From the NCBI RefSeq assembly GCF_010092985.1, contig NZ_CP048106.1:248001-312000 (forward strand): 64,000 bases of DNA, read 5' to 3'. Source of the stretch: Pontibacter pudoricolor (GTDB lineage: Bacteria > Bacteroidota > Bacteroidia > Cytophagales > Hymenobacteraceae). Both the position numbers and the translations under genes were made by a program. The notes beneath the pieces were generated by a model that saw only the letters and a list, made by a program, of their open reading frames with translations, did not search any database and was not told where the DNA came from. Below are positions 61,875 through 64,000 of this stretch, in pieces (within the stretch, counting starts at the first letter, position 1; each line of letters starts with the position of its first letter).

Positions 61875-62387
61875 TCACGGAAATTTCAGTCCGAGTTTAT
61901 TTACTTCTTTGTCGGCTTTCACCCATTCAACTCTTCTGTCAATATCTTTTTCTACTGGATTGACAATCATAAACAGATCAGTCAAATAAATTACTTCTAC
62001 AGTTCTTTTTTTTTGTATCCTAATGTTCCAACGTCTTGCATTTGGTATTCCACTTTCTTAAAATTCAGATGTCCGTTCTGATAAATTACCTTCTGGGTTT
62101 TTCCAAGCTGACGATGAAAACGCAATTTTTAAAGGTCCAATTATCAAAATTCCAATTAAGGTCAATGTCGGAAGTGTCGAGCCAATTATTTTCCATTTTC
62201 TTGATTTGAAAGTCCACAGGTTCCAAATCAAAGTAAGTGGAGTCAAAACCATAATTCCAAAATAAGTAAACGCCTTTATCGTCTGGCTTTTAATTTCATA
62301 TGATGTCAGTCCGTCAAGAATAAAAAGTAGAATTGTCAGAATGAAAATTCCGTTCAAAAGTGTCAATATATATTTCTTAATCGGCAT
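61875..62387 (-). pseudogene. Membrane protein gene with two compensating frameshifts
   Basis: The minus strand reads 109 codons with three to four helices (LLNGIFILTILLFILDGL, KAFTYFGIMVLTPLTLIWNL, IIGSTLPTLTLIGILIIGPL), then stops at 62058. Dropping one base in the A5 tract (62102-62098) gives AWKTQKVIYQNGHLNFKKVE; a second change in the A9 tract (62014-62006) restores the original frame and yields KRTVEVIYLTDLFMIVNPVE to LGLKFP. The joined protein would be about 170 residues. Both changes lie in homopolymers, so they could be sequencing artefacts. Confidence 0.65.
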
Positions 62388-62763
62388 TTTTCAAATACGC
62401 CACTACTATTTATATGCCTTAATGCTGCTTTACTAAAAGTTATTTCTTAATGTAAGGTAGGTGTAAATTGTTAAAATACTATATAGGCTGCCGTTTTTAT
62501 AACTTAAATTCAGTAACCAGTAAGCAGGTGAGGTAACTGAAAGCTATTAGAATTATTCGAAATTGAATTAAGGAGGGATAAGTATGAATGGGCATATAGC
62601 AGCATGGTGAAAATAGCCGCTATAATAAGTATGTTTTCGGTTATAAACGGCTAGAATATGAGTTCATGCGGTGTCGTTTGTTTTATAGCCAATAGGTTAG
62701 GTAATGAAGCGAATTTTTAAGAAGTTGAAAACAGAACTACCCTGGAATTGTATGTAACGAAGC
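62388..62763. other. A+T-rich gap with no recognised gene
   Basis: 376 bp between the broken membrane gene and the pgk terminator. No conserved frame or hairpin was found. Confidence 0.5.
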
Positions 62764-62799
62764 AAAACGCCCCGTCACTTTTCAGTAGCGGGGCGTTTT
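62764..62799 (-). terminator. Terminator after pgk
   Basis: AAAACGCCCCG/CGGGGCGTTTT stem with a 14-base loop; the minus-strand end continues TTTTGC. Right after it come two AACTATAG words. Confidence 0.85.
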
Positions 62800-62819
62800 A
62801 TAACTATAGTAACTATAGT

Positions 62820-64000
62820 TTAGTAATCGTCGCGCTCAATGGCGGCTACACCTGGCAGAGTCTTACCTTCCATGTACTCCAGCAGCGCACCGCCACCCGT
62901 GGATACATACGATACCTTATCGGCATAGCCAAACTTATTAACGGCTGCAGCCGAGTCGCCACCGCCAATAAGTGAGTAGGCACCCATACGCGTAGCGTCT
63001 ACTACGGCATCAGCCACAGCTTCGGTACCTACCGAGAAGTTCGACATCTCGAACACACCCATCGGACCGTTCCAGAGGATGGTTTTGGAGTTGCGAATCA
63101 CATCGGCATACATTTCGCGGGCAGTAGGTCCTATATCCAGGCCCATCCAGAGCGGTTTAATGTGGTGGCTCAGGCTGGTGTCAATATTAGCCTCGTTACT
63201 GAAAGCATCGGCTACCACTGAGTCTACCGGTATCATCAGGTTCACGCCTTTTTCGCGGGCCATACCAATAAGGCGCTTCGCCAGATCAATCTTGTCTTCT
63301 TCTACCAACGATGAACCTATCTCGCCACCATCTGCCTTCACAAAGGTATAGCTCATGCCCCCACCAATCAGCAGGTTATCTACGCGGTCCATCAGTTTCT
63401 CGATGATCAGGATCTTGTCCGAGATCTTGGCACCACCCATGATGGCCGTGTAAGGACGCTCGGCATTACCCAGCACGCGACGGGCATTTTCCAGTTCAGC
63501 GTTCATCACATACCCCATCACTTTGTCTTTCGGGAAGTAGCGGGCAATAACCGCCGTAGAAGCGTGCTCGCGGTGAGCCGTGCCGAACGCATCGTTCACG
63601 TACACATCGCCTAGCGTCGCCAGTTCTTTCGCAAAGTCAGCATCGCCTTTTTCTTCGGCCTTATGGAAACGCAGGTTCTCAAGCAGTAATATTTCGCCCG
63701 GCTTTAACTCCTGCGCAAGCTGTGCCGCCTGTGGACCAACACAATCTTCCGCAAAAAGCACGTTCGTGTTAAACTCCTGCGACAGACGGCTTACCAAATG
63801 CTTTAATGAGTATTTTTCTTCGGGGCCGTTCTTTGGTCTGCCCAAATGCGACATCAGGATAACAGCGCCGCCATCGGCTAATATTTTCTGTATAGTTGGC
63901 ACGGCCGCACGGATGCGGGTGTCGTCAGTGATGCGGTACTCTGCGTCGAGGGGCACGTTAAAATCAACCCGCACCAGCGCCTTTTTGCCGGCAAAGTTAT
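62820..64000 (-). CDS. pgk: Phosphoglycerate kinase, 5'-partial in the window
   Basis: About 393 residues visible; the N-terminus continues past the window end, since [18 protein letters not shown] is in frame up to base 64000. The family start is only a few residues further. The signature [22 protein letters not shown], and the C-terminal [13 protein letters not shown] and [14 protein letters not shown] are intact. It makes ATP from 1,3-bisphosphoglycerate. The stop codon abuts a perfect AACTATAGTT (62811-62820). Confidence 0.97.
   Translation of the reverse strand, partial: NFAGKKALVRVDFNVPLDAEYRITDDTRIRAAVPTIQKILADGGAVILMSHLGRPKNGPEEKYSLKHLVSRLSQEFNTNVLFAEDCVGPQAAQLAQELKPGEILLLENLRFHKAEEKGDADFAKELATLGDVYVNDAFGTAHREHASTAVIARYFPKDKVMGYVMNAELENARRVLGNAERPYTAIMGGAKISDKILIIEKLMDRVDNLLIGGGMSYTFVKADGGEIGSSLVEEDKIDLAKRLIGMAREKGVNLMIPVDSVVADAFSNEANIDTSLSHHIKPLWMGLDIGPTAREMYADVIRNSKTILWNGPMGVFEMSNFSVGTEAVADAVVDATRMGAYSLIGGGDSAAAVNKFGYADKVSYVSTGGGALLEYMEGKTLPGVAAIERDDY

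Overview
The window is chromosomal DNA from a member of the Bacteroidota, most likely order Cytophagales, near Pontibacter/Hymenobacteraceae. The order-level call is an inference from gene content; no marker-gene phylogeny was run. Supporting signs are Bacteroidetes-type promoters (TTTG or TTG, 17-21 bp, TAnnTTTG or TAnnTTCG), a subtilisin with a type IX secretion C-terminal domain, a TonB-dependent receptor with a carboxypeptidase-like N-terminal domain, KDO synthesis, DUF4905 and TIGR02757 proteins, and no recognisable Shine-Dalgarno sites. No transposase, integrase, CRISPR array, rRNA operon or replication origin is visible.

Layout. 0-11.6 kb: partial Big_1-domain protein, tRNA-Glu, gap, a tandem Usp protein, a lipid kinase, a SUI1 factor, then kdsB, an AlkD-like protein, a lipoprotein and NfeD on the minus strand, and DUF4905 and LysM/DPBB genes on the plus strand. 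11.6-12.7 kb: 1.1 kb of intergenic repeats. 12.7-28.7 kb: housekeeping genes (TIGR02757, RsbQ-like hydrolase, folK, polyprenyl synthase, methyltransferase, TlpA lipoprotein, aconitase, T9SS protease, paaN), with two clusters of small hairpins. 28.8-32.4 kb: metal-uptake operon (TonB receptor and PepSY protein) with two palindromic operators flanking a textbook promoter. 32.6-37.2 kb: signalling locus, a response regulator facing a five-gene stressosome operon RsbR-RsbS-RsbT-(ATPase+PP2C)-(RsbT-like ATPase+histidine kinase). 37.5-47 kb: tRNA-Arg, ohr, sucC, AI-2E exporter, lone ABC ATPase, an outer-membrane protein sharing the metal operator, a 1 kb repeat-rich gap, recQ. 47-55.5 kb: small single-function genes, threonine synthase, LysR. 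55.8-62.4 kb: an A+T-rich run of unrelated minus-strand genes resembling a cassette array, ending in two broken genes. 62.8 kb to the end: pgk, running off the window.

The strongest unexplained signal is the 10-bp palindrome AACTATAGTT, found by eye 20 times (about 0.06 expected for a random 10-mer). Inside genes every perfect copy lies in the Thr-Ile-Val frame (ACT ATA GTT) or forms a Leu-stop (CTA TAG) at a gene end; the rest are intergenic. It resembles the highly iterated palindrome HIP1 of cyanobacteria in behaviour, not in sequence. Non-coding gaps also hold several families of hairpin-forming repeats, including ones with conserved flanks and variable but still self-complementary arms.
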